NCBI RefSeq assembly: GCF_001439695.1
Contig: NZ_JYLL01000007.1
Coordinates: 62,001-126,000 of the forward strand
Length of the DNA stretch: 64,000 nt
Source of the DNA: Pseudomonas veronii
Lineage (GTDB): Bacteria; Pseudomonadota; Gammaproteobacteria; Pseudomonadales; Pseudomonadaceae
Direction of reading: 5' to 3'
Position numbers and translations under genes: made by a program. Each line of letters starts with the position of its first letter. Positions within the stretch are counted from its first letter, which is position 1. This document shows, piece by piece, positions 57,396 to 64,000 of this stretch. Under the pieces are notes generated by a model. It made no database searches. It saw only the letters and a program-made list of their open reading frames with translations, and was not told the DNA's origin.

Positions 57396-58226
57396 TTACA
57401 AGCGCTGCAGGTCGCGTTGAGCCAACTGGGCAGCGGAAGTCCCCGGATACTGGGCAACGACCTGCTGCAGAATGCCTTTGACCTTGTCGGTGTGACCCAG
57501 GCGGCGTTCTACGTCAGCGAGTTTGTACAGCGAATCCGGCACCTTGGCGTGCTTGGGGTACAGCTGGCTGACCTTGGCAAATGCCTGGCCCGCCCCCTGC
57601 AGATCACCCTTTGCCAGGTTTACCTCACCCAGCCAGTACTGGGCGTTGCCCGCGTACTGACTGTTTGGGTAACGACCGAGGAATGCGGTGAAGGCCTTGC
57701 TGGCCTTGTCGAAATCCTTGGCCTTGATCAGGTCGAAGGCTGCATCGTAATACAGTTTTTCCTTCGCCGGATCACCCGGTTCGCTGCTGGCGGCAGGGGC
57801 TGCGGCGGCGGCCCCTGCTGCACCACCACCGGCGGCGGCACTTGGCGCGCCACCGGCAGAAGAATTATCAGGAGTAGCGGCAGGTGTAACGCCGGCTCCT
57901 ATGCGTCGATCAAGATCCTGGTATCGCTCCAGGCCTTCTTGCTTCAGCTGGTTCACTTGATTCTGCAGAACTTCAATGGCGCCTTGTTGCTGCGACAATT
58001 GATCCTGCATGCGTTGCAACTGGTTGAACAGTTCGCCCTGTGCCGAGGGAGCGGACGTAGCCGCCCCCCCAGCATAGGCGCCGTTCGTGCCATAACCTGC
58101 TGGCGGATAACTGCTCCCGCTATTGTTATAGCCTGAGTTGCTATCTTCCACAGGAACCGCAGCCCACACCGCAAGCGGCGCGAGGCTGAGAGCCAATACA
58201 GTTAGAGCACGACGGCACGTTCGCAT
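57396..58226 (-). CDS. cpoB: Cell-division coordinator CpoB (YbgF)
   Basis: The 276-residue periplasmic protein has a signal peptide (about 1-22, ending AVWA). A trimerising coiled coil follows (about 65-105, LFNQLQRMQDQLSQQQGAIEVLQNQVNQL), then an Ala/Gly/Ser-rich linker and C-terminal TPR repeats (KLYYDAAFDLIKAKDFDKASKAFTAFLGRYP onwards). CpoB links the Tol complex to peptidoglycan synthesis at the septum. It is the last gene of the tol-pal operon. Confidence 0.94.
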   Translation of the reverse strand: MRTCRRALTVLALSLAPLAVWAAVPVEDSNSGYNNSGSSYPPAGYGTNGAYAGGAATSAPSAQGELFNQLQRMQDQLSQQQGAIEVLQNQVNQLKQEGLERYQDLDRRIGAGVTPAATPDNSSAGGAPSAAAGGGAAGAAAAAPAASSEPGDPAKEKLYYDAAFDLIKAKDFDKASKAFTAFLGRYPNSQYAGNAQYWLGEVNLAKGDLQGAGQAFAKVSQLYPKHAKVPDSLYKLADVERRLGHTDKVKGILQQVVAQYPGTSAAQLAQRDLQRL

Positions 58227-58232
58227 GACGAA

Positions 58233-58733
58233 TTACTTACGCAGTTCGACGCGACGGTTTTGAGCCCAGGACTGCTCGTCGTGGCCAGTAGCAACTGGAC
58301 GCTCTTTACCGTAGGAAACCAGTTCCAGTTGGCCTGGAGCAACACCTTGCAGTACCAGATAGCGCTGAACGGCTTTCGCACGACGCTCGCCCAGTGCCAT
58401 GTTGTACTCGCGAGTACCACGTTCGTCGGTGTTACCTTCCAGAACAACGCGAGCGCCGTTAGCTTTCAGGTCCTTCGCGTGAACGTCCAGAGCGCGCATG
58501 GCTTCTGGTTTCAGGTCCGAACTGTCGTATTCGAAGTAGAAAGTGGTGATTGCGCGCAGAGCAGCTTCTTCGCTCAGGGAGCCGTCAACTGCACCAGTGT
58601 TGGCGCCATAACCAGCGTTTGGATCAACAGCTGCGCCTTCACCGGCATTGTCGCCGCCTTTAGACGAGCAACCAACGGCTACGGACAGAGCCAGAGCCAG
58701 AGCAGCAAACTTACCAAACTTCAGCATTTCCAT
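58233..58733 (-). CDS. pal: Peptidoglycan-associated lipoprotein Pal (OprL)
   Basis: Pal (166 residues) is an outer-membrane lipoprotein. The lipobox VAVGC gives Cys22 as the lipidation site. The OmpA-C domain has the peptidoglycan-binding pattern [28 protein letters not shown] 58733 is chosen, giving [17 protein letters not shown]; a longer frame adds 12 residues. It anchors the outer membrane to the wall and partners TolB. Confidence 0.97.
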   Translation of the reverse strand: MEMLKFGKFAALALALSVAVGCSSKGGDNAGEGAAVDPNAGYGANTGAVDGSLSEEAALRAITTFYFEYDSSDLKPEAMRALDVHAKDLKANGARVVLEGNTDERGTREYNMALGERRAKAVQRYLVLQGVAPGQLELVSYGKERPVATGHDEQSWAQNRRVELRK

Positions 58734-58785
58734 CGTGAAACTCCTAATGAACCCCAGTGTGTTAAGCAAATCATGTAGCGCCGCG

Positions 58786-60087
58786 TCAGTTCAGGTAAGG
58801 GGACCAGGATGGTTCTCTGACTTCGCCTTGTGCGGTAGGAAGCGGGAGCCTTACGCGTCCATTAATGGACACGAGCATCAAGACTCCCCGGCCCTGCTGG
58901 CGGGTGGCGTAGATTACCATGGTGCCGTTGGGCGCAACAGTGGCTGACTCATCTAGGTTGGTATCTGTAAGGATTTTTACGGTTCCGCGCTGCAAATCCT
59001 GGGCCGCAACCCGGAAATTAGTGAAACCATCCTGACGGTGAATCATCACCAACGTCTTTTCATCAGCCGAAAGCTTAGGGTTGGCGTTGTAGTTACCAAT
59101 AAAGGTCACGCGTTCCGCGCCACCGCCACCCACGCTCGTTTTATAAATTTGAGGCTTGCCGCCACGGTCGGAGGTGAAATAGATGGTCGAACCATCTTTA
59201 CCCCAGAACGGTTCGGTGTTGATACCAGGACCGCTGGTCACGCGGCTGATCTGGCGCGAAGCCATGTTCATCACGTAGATATCCGGGTTGCCGTCCTTGG
59301 ACAGCACGAAAGCCAGGCGCGAACCATCCGGCGACCAGGCTGGCGCACCGTTGAGGCCTTCGAAGTTGGTGATCTGCTCACGACGGCCAGTATCGATGTG
59401 CTGGACGAAGATGCGCGGACGCTTCTGCTCGAAGGACACGTAGGCAATGCGCTTGCCGTCCGGCGCGAAGCGCGGCGACAGGATTGGTTCACGCGATTGC
59501 AGCAAGGTCACAGCGCGCGCGCCGTCATAGTCGGAACGCTGCAGCGTGTAGCGCGTGTTGTCTACGGAGAAACGCTCGGCCGTTACATACAGCAGACGTG
59601 TCGAGAAAGCCCCCTTGATACCGGTGAGCTTTTCAAACGACTGGTCCGAGATGTAGTGGGCCATGTCGCGCAGTTGTTCGGCGGTGCCCGATACGCTGCC
59701 GGTCAAGACCTGCTGCTCGGTCGCCACGTTGAACAAGGCGTACTGGATCTGCAGGCGACCGCCGGCCGGCACGATGCTGCCGACCATCAGGTACTGGGCA
59801 CCCACGGCTTTCCAGTCGCGGAAGATGACTTCGCTGGCCTGGGTCGGCTGGCTGATCATGTTGCCTTTGGGAATCGGCGCGTAGTAACCGGAGTTGCGCA
59901 GGTCGTCGCTGACGATCTGGGCCATGTCGTCCGGCAACACGCTGCCGCCCTGCCAGCCGAACGGTACAACGGCGATCGGGGTGGCCCGATCGCTACCGCT
60001 GGTGACCAGGATGTTCTTTTCATCCGCCGCCGCTATCCCTGCCATACAGCAAATAACGACAAGCATTCCTCGAAGAAGGTTTCTCAC
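58786..60087 (-). CDS. tolB: Tol-Pal system beta-propeller protein TolB
   Basis: TolB (433 residues) is periplasmic, with a signal peptide (about 1-21, ending AGIAAA). An N-terminal alpha/beta domain (about 22-160) is followed by a six-bladed WD40-like propeller with repeated [22 protein letters not shown] and [11 protein letters not shown] blades. It interacts with Pal and TolA. The start is GTG 60087, overlapping the tolA stop as GTGA. Confidence 0.97.
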   Translation of the reverse strand: MRNLLRGMLVVICCMAGIAAADEKNILVTSGSDRATPIAVVPFGWQGGSVLPDDMAQIVSDDLRNSGYYAPIPKGNMISQPTQASEVIFRDWKAVGAQYLMVGSIVPAGGRLQIQYALFNVATEQQVLTGSVSGTAEQLRDMAHYISDQSFEKLTGIKGAFSTRLLYVTAERFSVDNTRYTLQRSDYDGARAVTLLQSREPILSPRFAPDGKRIAYVSFEQKRPRIFVQHIDTGRREQITNFEGLNGAPAWSPDGSRLAFVLSKDGNPDIYVMNMASRQISRVTSGPGINTEPFWGKDGSTIYFTSDRGGKPQIYKTSVGGGGAERVTFIGNYNANPKLSADEKTLVMIHRQDGFTNFRVAAQDLQRGTVKILTDTNLDESATVAPNGTMVIYATRQQGRGVLMLVSINGRVRLPLPTAQGEVREPSWSPYLN

Positions 60088-61175
60088 AAGGCTAAATCCT
60101 CAGGTGTGAATGTCATCTTGAATGAACGATAGGGAGCGAAGTCGCTTGGTTTCATTCCCTGCATCTCGGTCAACCGGCCAATATTCTTGACCGCCGCGAC
60201 CGCCGAACTGTCGAACGAACCGTCACCACTGGACTTGGCCACGCTGACCGAAGTCACCGTACCGTCCGGCAACATGCCGATCTGCAGCACTACTGTCATG
60301 CCTTTGCGTGCCGAAGGCGGACGTGTCCAGCCTTCTGCTGCCCGCGCCCGAATCAGGTCGTCGAAACTGCCCGCGACTTCATCGCCACGTTCATCGGCCA
60401 AGGCTTGCTGACGCTGCGGCGTGTCGGAGAGCAAATCTGCCAAGGCCTGGGCCTTTTTCTCTTCGGCGGATTTACGCGCTGCTTCCTGGGCCTTTTTCTT
60501 GGTGGCATCGGCGGCAGCTTTCTTCTTCGCGTCGTCGGCGATTTTCTTCTTCGCCTCGTCTGCTTCAGCTTTTTTCTTGGCGTCTTCGGCGGCTTTCTTC
60601 TTCGCGTCTTCGACTATCTTTTTCTTGGCGTCTTCAGCGGCCTTTTTCTTGGCCTCTTCTTCGGCAGCTTTCTTGGCTTCTTCTTCAGATTTCTTCTTGG
60701 CTATATCAGCCAATTGTTTCTCTTCGGCTTTTTTAGCTTCGGCAGCTTTCTCGGCTTTCTTGGCTTCATCAGCCTTTTTCGCCTCGTCAGCCTTCTTCGC
60801 TTCGTCAGCCTTCTTCGCTTCGTCAGCCTTTTTCGATTCCTCGGCCTTTTGAGCCGCCTCTTCTTTCTTTTGTTCCGCAGCAGCCTTCACTGCTTCCTGC
60901 TCGACCTTCTTCTGTTCCATCTGCTCGACTTCAGTCTGGCGCGCAGCCGACTTCTGGGCCTCACCCGCAATCTTCTGATTGGTCTGGGTAGTGGCCTGAC
61001 TTTTCGATTTCAGCTGATACAGGGTCGCCTGCACGATCGGCTTGGCTGGCGGCAGGTCCGGGGTCATGGCAAAGCTGACGAACAGCATGCCAAACACCAG
61101 GACGTGCAGGGCAATTGCCCAGACGCTAGGCCAGAAGTAGCTTTCCGAGGCGGACGGCTCTCGCTGTTGGTGCAT
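60084..61175 (-). CDS. tolA: Tol-Pal energy-coupling protein TolA
   Basis: TolA (363 residues) spans the periplasm. The membrane anchor is at about 14-35 ([20 protein letters not shown]). A long Lys/Ala/Glu helix (about 70-245) includes four exact KKADEA units. The C-terminal domain (about 265-363, [26 protein letters not shown]) contacts TolB and Pal. It starts with ATG overlapping the tolR stop by one base. It couples the inner-membrane proton motor TolQR to the outer membrane during division. Confidence 0.96.
   Translation of the reverse strand: MHQQREPSASESYFWPSVWAIALHVLVFGMLFVSFAMTPDLPPAKPIVQATLYQLKSKSQATTQTNQKIAGEAQKSAARQTEVEQMEQKKVEQEAVKAAAEQKKEEAAQKAEESKKADEAKKADEAKKADEAKKADEAKKAEKAAEAKKAEEKQLADIAKKKSEEEAKKAAEEEAKKKAAEDAKKKIVEDAKKKAAEDAKKKAEADEAKKKIADDAKKKAAADATKKKAQEAARKSAEEKKAQALADLLSDTPQRQQALADERGDEVAGSFDDLIRARAAEGWTRPPSARKGMTVVLQIGMLPDGTVTSVSVAKSSGDGSFDSSAVAAVKNIGRLTEMQGMKPSDFAPYRSFKMTFTPEDLAL
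60763..60834 (-). repeat. Four tandem 18-bp units inside tolA
   Basis: The unit gcttcgtcagccttcttc repeats four times with 0-2 changes and encodes KKADEA. Such tracts can vary in copy number between strains. Confidence 0.9.
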
Positions 61176-61636
61176 CAGGGCGCCTCGGTAATCAAGCCAA
61201 CGTTACCGACGCCGGCCTTCTGCAGCCCGCCCATGGCGCCCATGACGGAACCGTAGTCGACCGACTTGTCGCCGCGGATGAACACCTGGGTGTGCTTGCC
61301 GCCTTCGTTGCCGGAGCGAATGATCTTGGTCACCGCATCGGTCATCGCCGGCAAGGTCAGGGCCTTGTCCTGTTGTTTCTGCGTATCGACTTCACTGCCA
61401 AGGTTCCAGTAGTAGGTCTTGTCAGCCTTGATCGAAATCGTCAGCACCTGGGTGTTGTTGTCCTGGGGCAAGGCTTCGCTGGAAACCTTGGGCAGATCAA
61501 CCTTCACACCCTGGTTGAGCATCGGCGCGGTCACCATGAAGATCACCAGCAGCACCAGCATCACGTCGATGTAAGGCACTACGTTCATCTCGGCGACCGG
61601 CTTGCGCTTGGTTCGTGCTCGAGTGATTAAAGCCAT
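61175..61636 (-). CDS. tolR: Tol-Pal proton-channel protein TolR
   Basis: TolR (153 residues) has one N-terminal helix whose proton-carrying Asp lies in MNVVPYIDVMLVLLVIFMV, the ExbD/TolR signature. The periplasmic domain follows. It forms the ion-driven motor with TolQ. The stop overlaps the tolA ATG; tolQ ends 14 bp upstream of its start. Confidence 0.97.
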   Translation of the reverse strand: MALITRARTKRKPVAEMNVVPYIDVMLVLLVIFMVTAPMLNQGVKVDLPKVSSEALPQDNNTQVLTISIKADKTYYWNLGSEVDTQKQQDKALTLPAMTDAVTKIIRSGNEGGKHTQVFIRGDKSVDYGSVMGAMGGLQKAGVGNVGLITEAP

Positions 61637-61650
61637 CGGGGAGTACCTGC

Positions 61651-62346
61651 TTATTCTTCGCTGGTGTGCACTTTACGGTGCAGGATCGCCTGGAATTCGT
61701 CGGCGAAGGTGTAGTAACGGCTGATCAGGGTCTCACCGCGCGCGGCGAAGCGGTTGTAGGCGATAACCGCCGGGATCGCAGCGAACAGGCCGATCGCGGT
61801 GGCGACCAGGGCTTCGGCGATACCCGGGGCCACGGTGGCCAGGGTCGCTTGCTGGGCCTGGGCCAGGCCGCGGAAGGAGTTCATGATCCCCCACACGGTA
61901 CCGAACAGACCGATGTACGGGCTGACGGAACCCACGGTGGCGAGGAACGGCAGGCTCTGCTCCAGCTTCTCTTCTTCGCGGGAGATGGCCACGCGCATGG
62001 CACGGGCCACGCCTTCCATGACCGCTTCCGGATCGACGCCCGGCTGCTGGCGCAGGCGCGAGAACTCCTTGAAGCCGGCACGGAAGATCTGCTCGACGCC
62101 CGAATCCGGGTCAGGGTTGCTACCGGCCTGGCGATACAGTTTGGACAGGTCGATACCCGACCAGAAGCGCTCTTCGAAGCTCTCCAGGGCACGTCGACCG
62201 GCACGCAGCAGGTTGCTGCGCTGAAAAATCATGACCCAGGATGTAACCGATGCGGCTAACAGGATCAGCATCACCAGTTGAACCACAACACTGGCATTAC
62301 TGACCAGGCTCCACATGGAGGAATGGTCGACGACGGTAGGTTCCAC
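61651..62346 (-). CDS. tolQ: Tol-Pal motor protein TolQ
   Basis: TolQ (231 residues) is an ExbB/MotA-family inner-membrane protein with three helices (about 17-38, 135-160 and 170-195). Characteristic segments are LPFLATVGSVSPYIGLFGTVWGIMNSFRGL and LVATAIGLFAAIPAVIAYN. It starts one base after the ybgC stop. It assembles with TolR and TolA. Confidence 0.97.
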   Translation of the reverse strand: MEPTVVDHSSMWSLVSNASVVVQLVMLILLAASVTSWVMIFQRSNLLRAGRRALESFEERFWSGIDLSKLYRQAGSNPDPDSGVEQIFRAGFKEFSRLRQQPGVDPEAVMEGVARAMRVAISREEEKLEQSLPFLATVGSVSPYIGLFGTVWGIMNSFRGLAQAQQATLATVAPGIAEALVATAIGLFAAIPAVIAYNRFAARGETLISRYYTFADEFQAILHRKVHTSEE

Positions 62347-62347
62347 G

Positions 62348-62803
62348 CTAAATCTCCTGCTTTGATTGTTTACCCGCGCCGCTCACGGCGGCAAAGGCCG
62401 CACGTAGAGTTTCGGGAATGGCCCGAGGTTTCAAACTATTGGGGCGCACACACGCCACCAGGAACTGCCCCTCACAGAGCAGCGTTGCATCCGCAGCCCG
62501 CCTGACCTGCTGTTTAAAGCGCAGGCTGACACGGTTCAATTCGATTACTTCAGCGCTGACCAGCAGCTCATCGTCCAATCGCGCCGGCGCGTAATAACGC
62601 GCCTCGCTGGAATGCACGACAAACAACAGGTCCTCCCCTGCCAGCTGGGATTGGGCAAAGCCCAGCTCCCGTAGCCGCTCGGTTCGAGCCCGCTCCATGA
62701 ACTTGAGGTAATTGACGTAATACACGATGCCGCCAGCATCGGTGTCCTCGTAATAAACGCGACAGCGATGTGCGAACGACTGATCCCCGTTTTGCGCGCG
62801 CAT
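62348..62803 (-). CDS. ybgC: Acyl-CoA thioesterase YbgC
   Basis: The 151-residue hotdog-fold thioesterase has the catalytic Asp in [24 protein letters not shown], and conserved [24 protein letters not shown]. YbgC heads the tol operon in most proteobacteria; it hydrolyses short-chain acyl-CoA and interacts with acyl carrier protein in E. coli. The ruvB stop lies 139 bp upstream. Confidence 0.95.
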   Translation of the reverse strand: MRAQNGDQSFAHRCRVYYEDTDAGGIVYYVNYLKFMERARTERLRELGFAQSQLAGEDLLFVVHSSEARYYAPARLDDELLVSAEVIELNRVSLRFKQQVRRAADATLLCEGQFLVACVRPNSLKPRAIPETLRAAFAAVSGAGKQSKQEI

Positions 62804-62942
62804 ACTCTAGTGCTTACTCCTCAGGTTGCCAATCCGGCTGGGCAACTGTTTTTTCATTCTATGAAACATTTCTAACGACTGAATGACGACGCCAGCCACT
62901 AGGACAGCACAAACCTTGAATAAATCGACCCGAGTGACCTTT

Positions 62943-64000
62943 TTAATCGTCCACTGCATCGAGGAATTCGTCTAGCACGGGCATCTCGCCCAATCGTGAC
63001 GGAATGTTTAGCCCAAAGTGCAAATAGGCATGGCGGGTAACCACCCGGCCCCTTGGTGTACGCATGATGTAGCCCTGCTGGATCAGGTACGGCTCCAGCA
63101 CGTCCTCAATGGTATGGCGCTCTTCACTGATGGCCGCTGCCAGGCTGTCCACGCCCACCGGGCCACCGTCGAATTTCTCGATCATGGTCAACAGTAGCCG
63201 TCGATCCTGGTGATCGAAGCCGTGCTCATCCACGTCCAGCAGGTTCAACGCCAGGTCGGCCACGACCTTGGTGATATGGCCCTTGGCTCGCACTTCGGCA
63301 AAATCGCGCACGCGCCGCAGCAAGCGGTTGGCGATCCGTGGCGTGCCCCGCGCCCGCCGGGCGATTTCAAACGCGCCTTCGGGGTCCAGGGGCAAGCCGA
63401 GAATGCCGGCCGAACGGCTGACGATGGTCGCCAGGTCTGCGGTGCTATAGAACTCTAGACGTTGGACGATGCCGAAACGGTCTCGCAACGGGTTAGTCAG
63501 CATGCCCGCGCGCGTGGTCGCGCCCACCAGGGTGAACGGCGGCAGGTCGAGCTTGATCGAGCGGGCCGCGGGGCCTTCACCGATCATGATGTCGAGCTGG
63601 AAGTCTTCCATCGCCGGGTACAGCACTTCCTCGACGATGGGCGACAGGCGGTGGATTTCGTCGATGAACAGCACGTCGTGCGGTTCGAGGTTGGTCAGCA
63701 GCGCCGCGAGGTCGCCCGGACGCTCCAGCACCGGGCCGGAGGTGGACTTGATCGACACCCCCATTTCCTGGGCGATGATGTTGGCCAGGGTGGTTTTACC
63801 CAACCCCGGCGGGCCGAAGATCAAGGTGTGGTCCAAGGATTCACTGCGCCCACGCGCAGCCTGGATGAACAACTCCATCTGCTCGCGCACGGTGGGCTGG
63901 CCGATGTAGTCGGCCAGGCTCAGGGGGCGGATGGCGCGGTCCTGGACTTCTTCACGGTCACGGGGGCCGGTGGCCGCGATCAGACGATCAGCTTCAATCA
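62943..64000 (-). CDS. ruvB: Holliday-junction helicase motor RuvB, start clipped by one base
   Basis: RuvB is the AAA+ hexameric ATPase that drives branch migration with RuvA. Reading from the window edge gives [17 protein letters not shown], so base 64000 is the second base of the ATG; 352 residues in full. Walker A is FGPPGLGKT, Walker B is [12 protein letters not shown], and the sensor-1 region is LVGATTRAG. The winged-helix end holds [11 protein letters not shown]. In P. aeruginosa it likewise precedes ybgC and the tol genes. Confidence 0.97.
   Translation of the reverse strand, partial: IEADRLIAATGPRDREEVQDRAIRPLSLADYIGQPTVREQMELFIQAARGRSESLDHTLIFGPPGLGKTTLANIIAQEMGVSIKSTSGPVLERPGDLAALLTNLEPHDVLFIDEIHRLSPIVEEVLYPAMEDFQLDIMIGEGPAARSIKLDLPPFTLVGATTRAGMLTNPLRDRFGIVQRLEFYSTADLATIVSRSAGILGLPLDPEGAFEIARRARGTPRIANRLLRRVRDFAEVRAKGHITKVVADLALNLLDVDEHGFDHQDRRLLLTMIEKFDGGPVGVDSLAAAISEERHTIEDVLEPYLIQQGYIMRTPRGRVVTRHAYLHFGLNIPSRLGEMPVLDEFLDAVDD

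Overview
The window is from a fluorescent pseudomonad (Pseudomonas fluorescens group). Coding is dense and GC-rich, REP-type palindromes punctuate the gaps, and several blocks keep the gene order I know from P. aeruginosa: argP-argO-sodB-bifA-imelysin; a Cpx-type RR/CpxP/sensor set; arcD-arcA-arcB-arcC; gcsR with gcvH-gcvP-sdaA-gcvT; and nadA...tRNA-Lys-queC-queE-cpoB-pal-tolBARQ-ybgC-ruvB. Homology statements come from recalled family knowledge; no search was run.

Layout. 0-13 kb: a sugar epimerase fragment, an inner-membrane coiled-coil protein, an SDR protein, ArgP/ArgO, Fe-superoxide dismutase, a 60-residue protein behind a textbook hrp box, the c-di-GMP phosphodiesterase BifA, an imelysin lipoprotein, and a very large DUF6543-type protein split by a one-base frameshift. 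13-27.6 kb: TrkH, an AraC regulator, small proteins, an MFS transporter, ArfB, an aromatic amino acid permease, a 45-residue acidic peptide paired with an M29-like metallopeptidase, RluB, ScpB-ScpA, a YciO-type protein, a PHP phosphoesterase, YciB and YciI. 27.6-32.2 kb: a Cpx-like envelope-stress system and a CoA transferase. 32.2-39.5 kb: two divergent arcD paralogues and the arginine deiminase pathway (ArcD imports arginine and exports ornithine; ArcA, ArcB and ArcC yield ATP). 39.5-47.4 kb: a sigma54 activator (GcsR-like), three palindromic operators, a -24/-12 promoter and a glycine-cleavage/serine-dehydratase operon turning glycine and serine into one-carbon units and pyruvate. 47.4-53.3 kb: a cold-shock protein, an RDD protein, NadA, an unknown 318-residue protein and a hybrid histidine kinase.

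53.3-55.75 kb is a low-GC, gene-poor accessory patch next to the 3' end of a tRNA-Lys gene, a locus that hosts genomic islands in P. aeruginosa. Its only intact gene encodes what looks like a profilin, an actin-binding protein family of eukaryotes. It has a strong ribosome-binding site, a 20-bp palindrome upstream and an imperfect ~122-bp direct repeat on each side. I consider it the most unusual object in the window.

55.75-64 kb is conserved core, all on the minus strand: tRNA-Lys, queuosine genes, the Tol-Pal operon and ruvB, whose start codon is cut by the window edge after its first base.

Other items worth attention are the hrp-box-driven small protein, the acidic peptide with its metallopeptidase, and the frameshifted giant protein.
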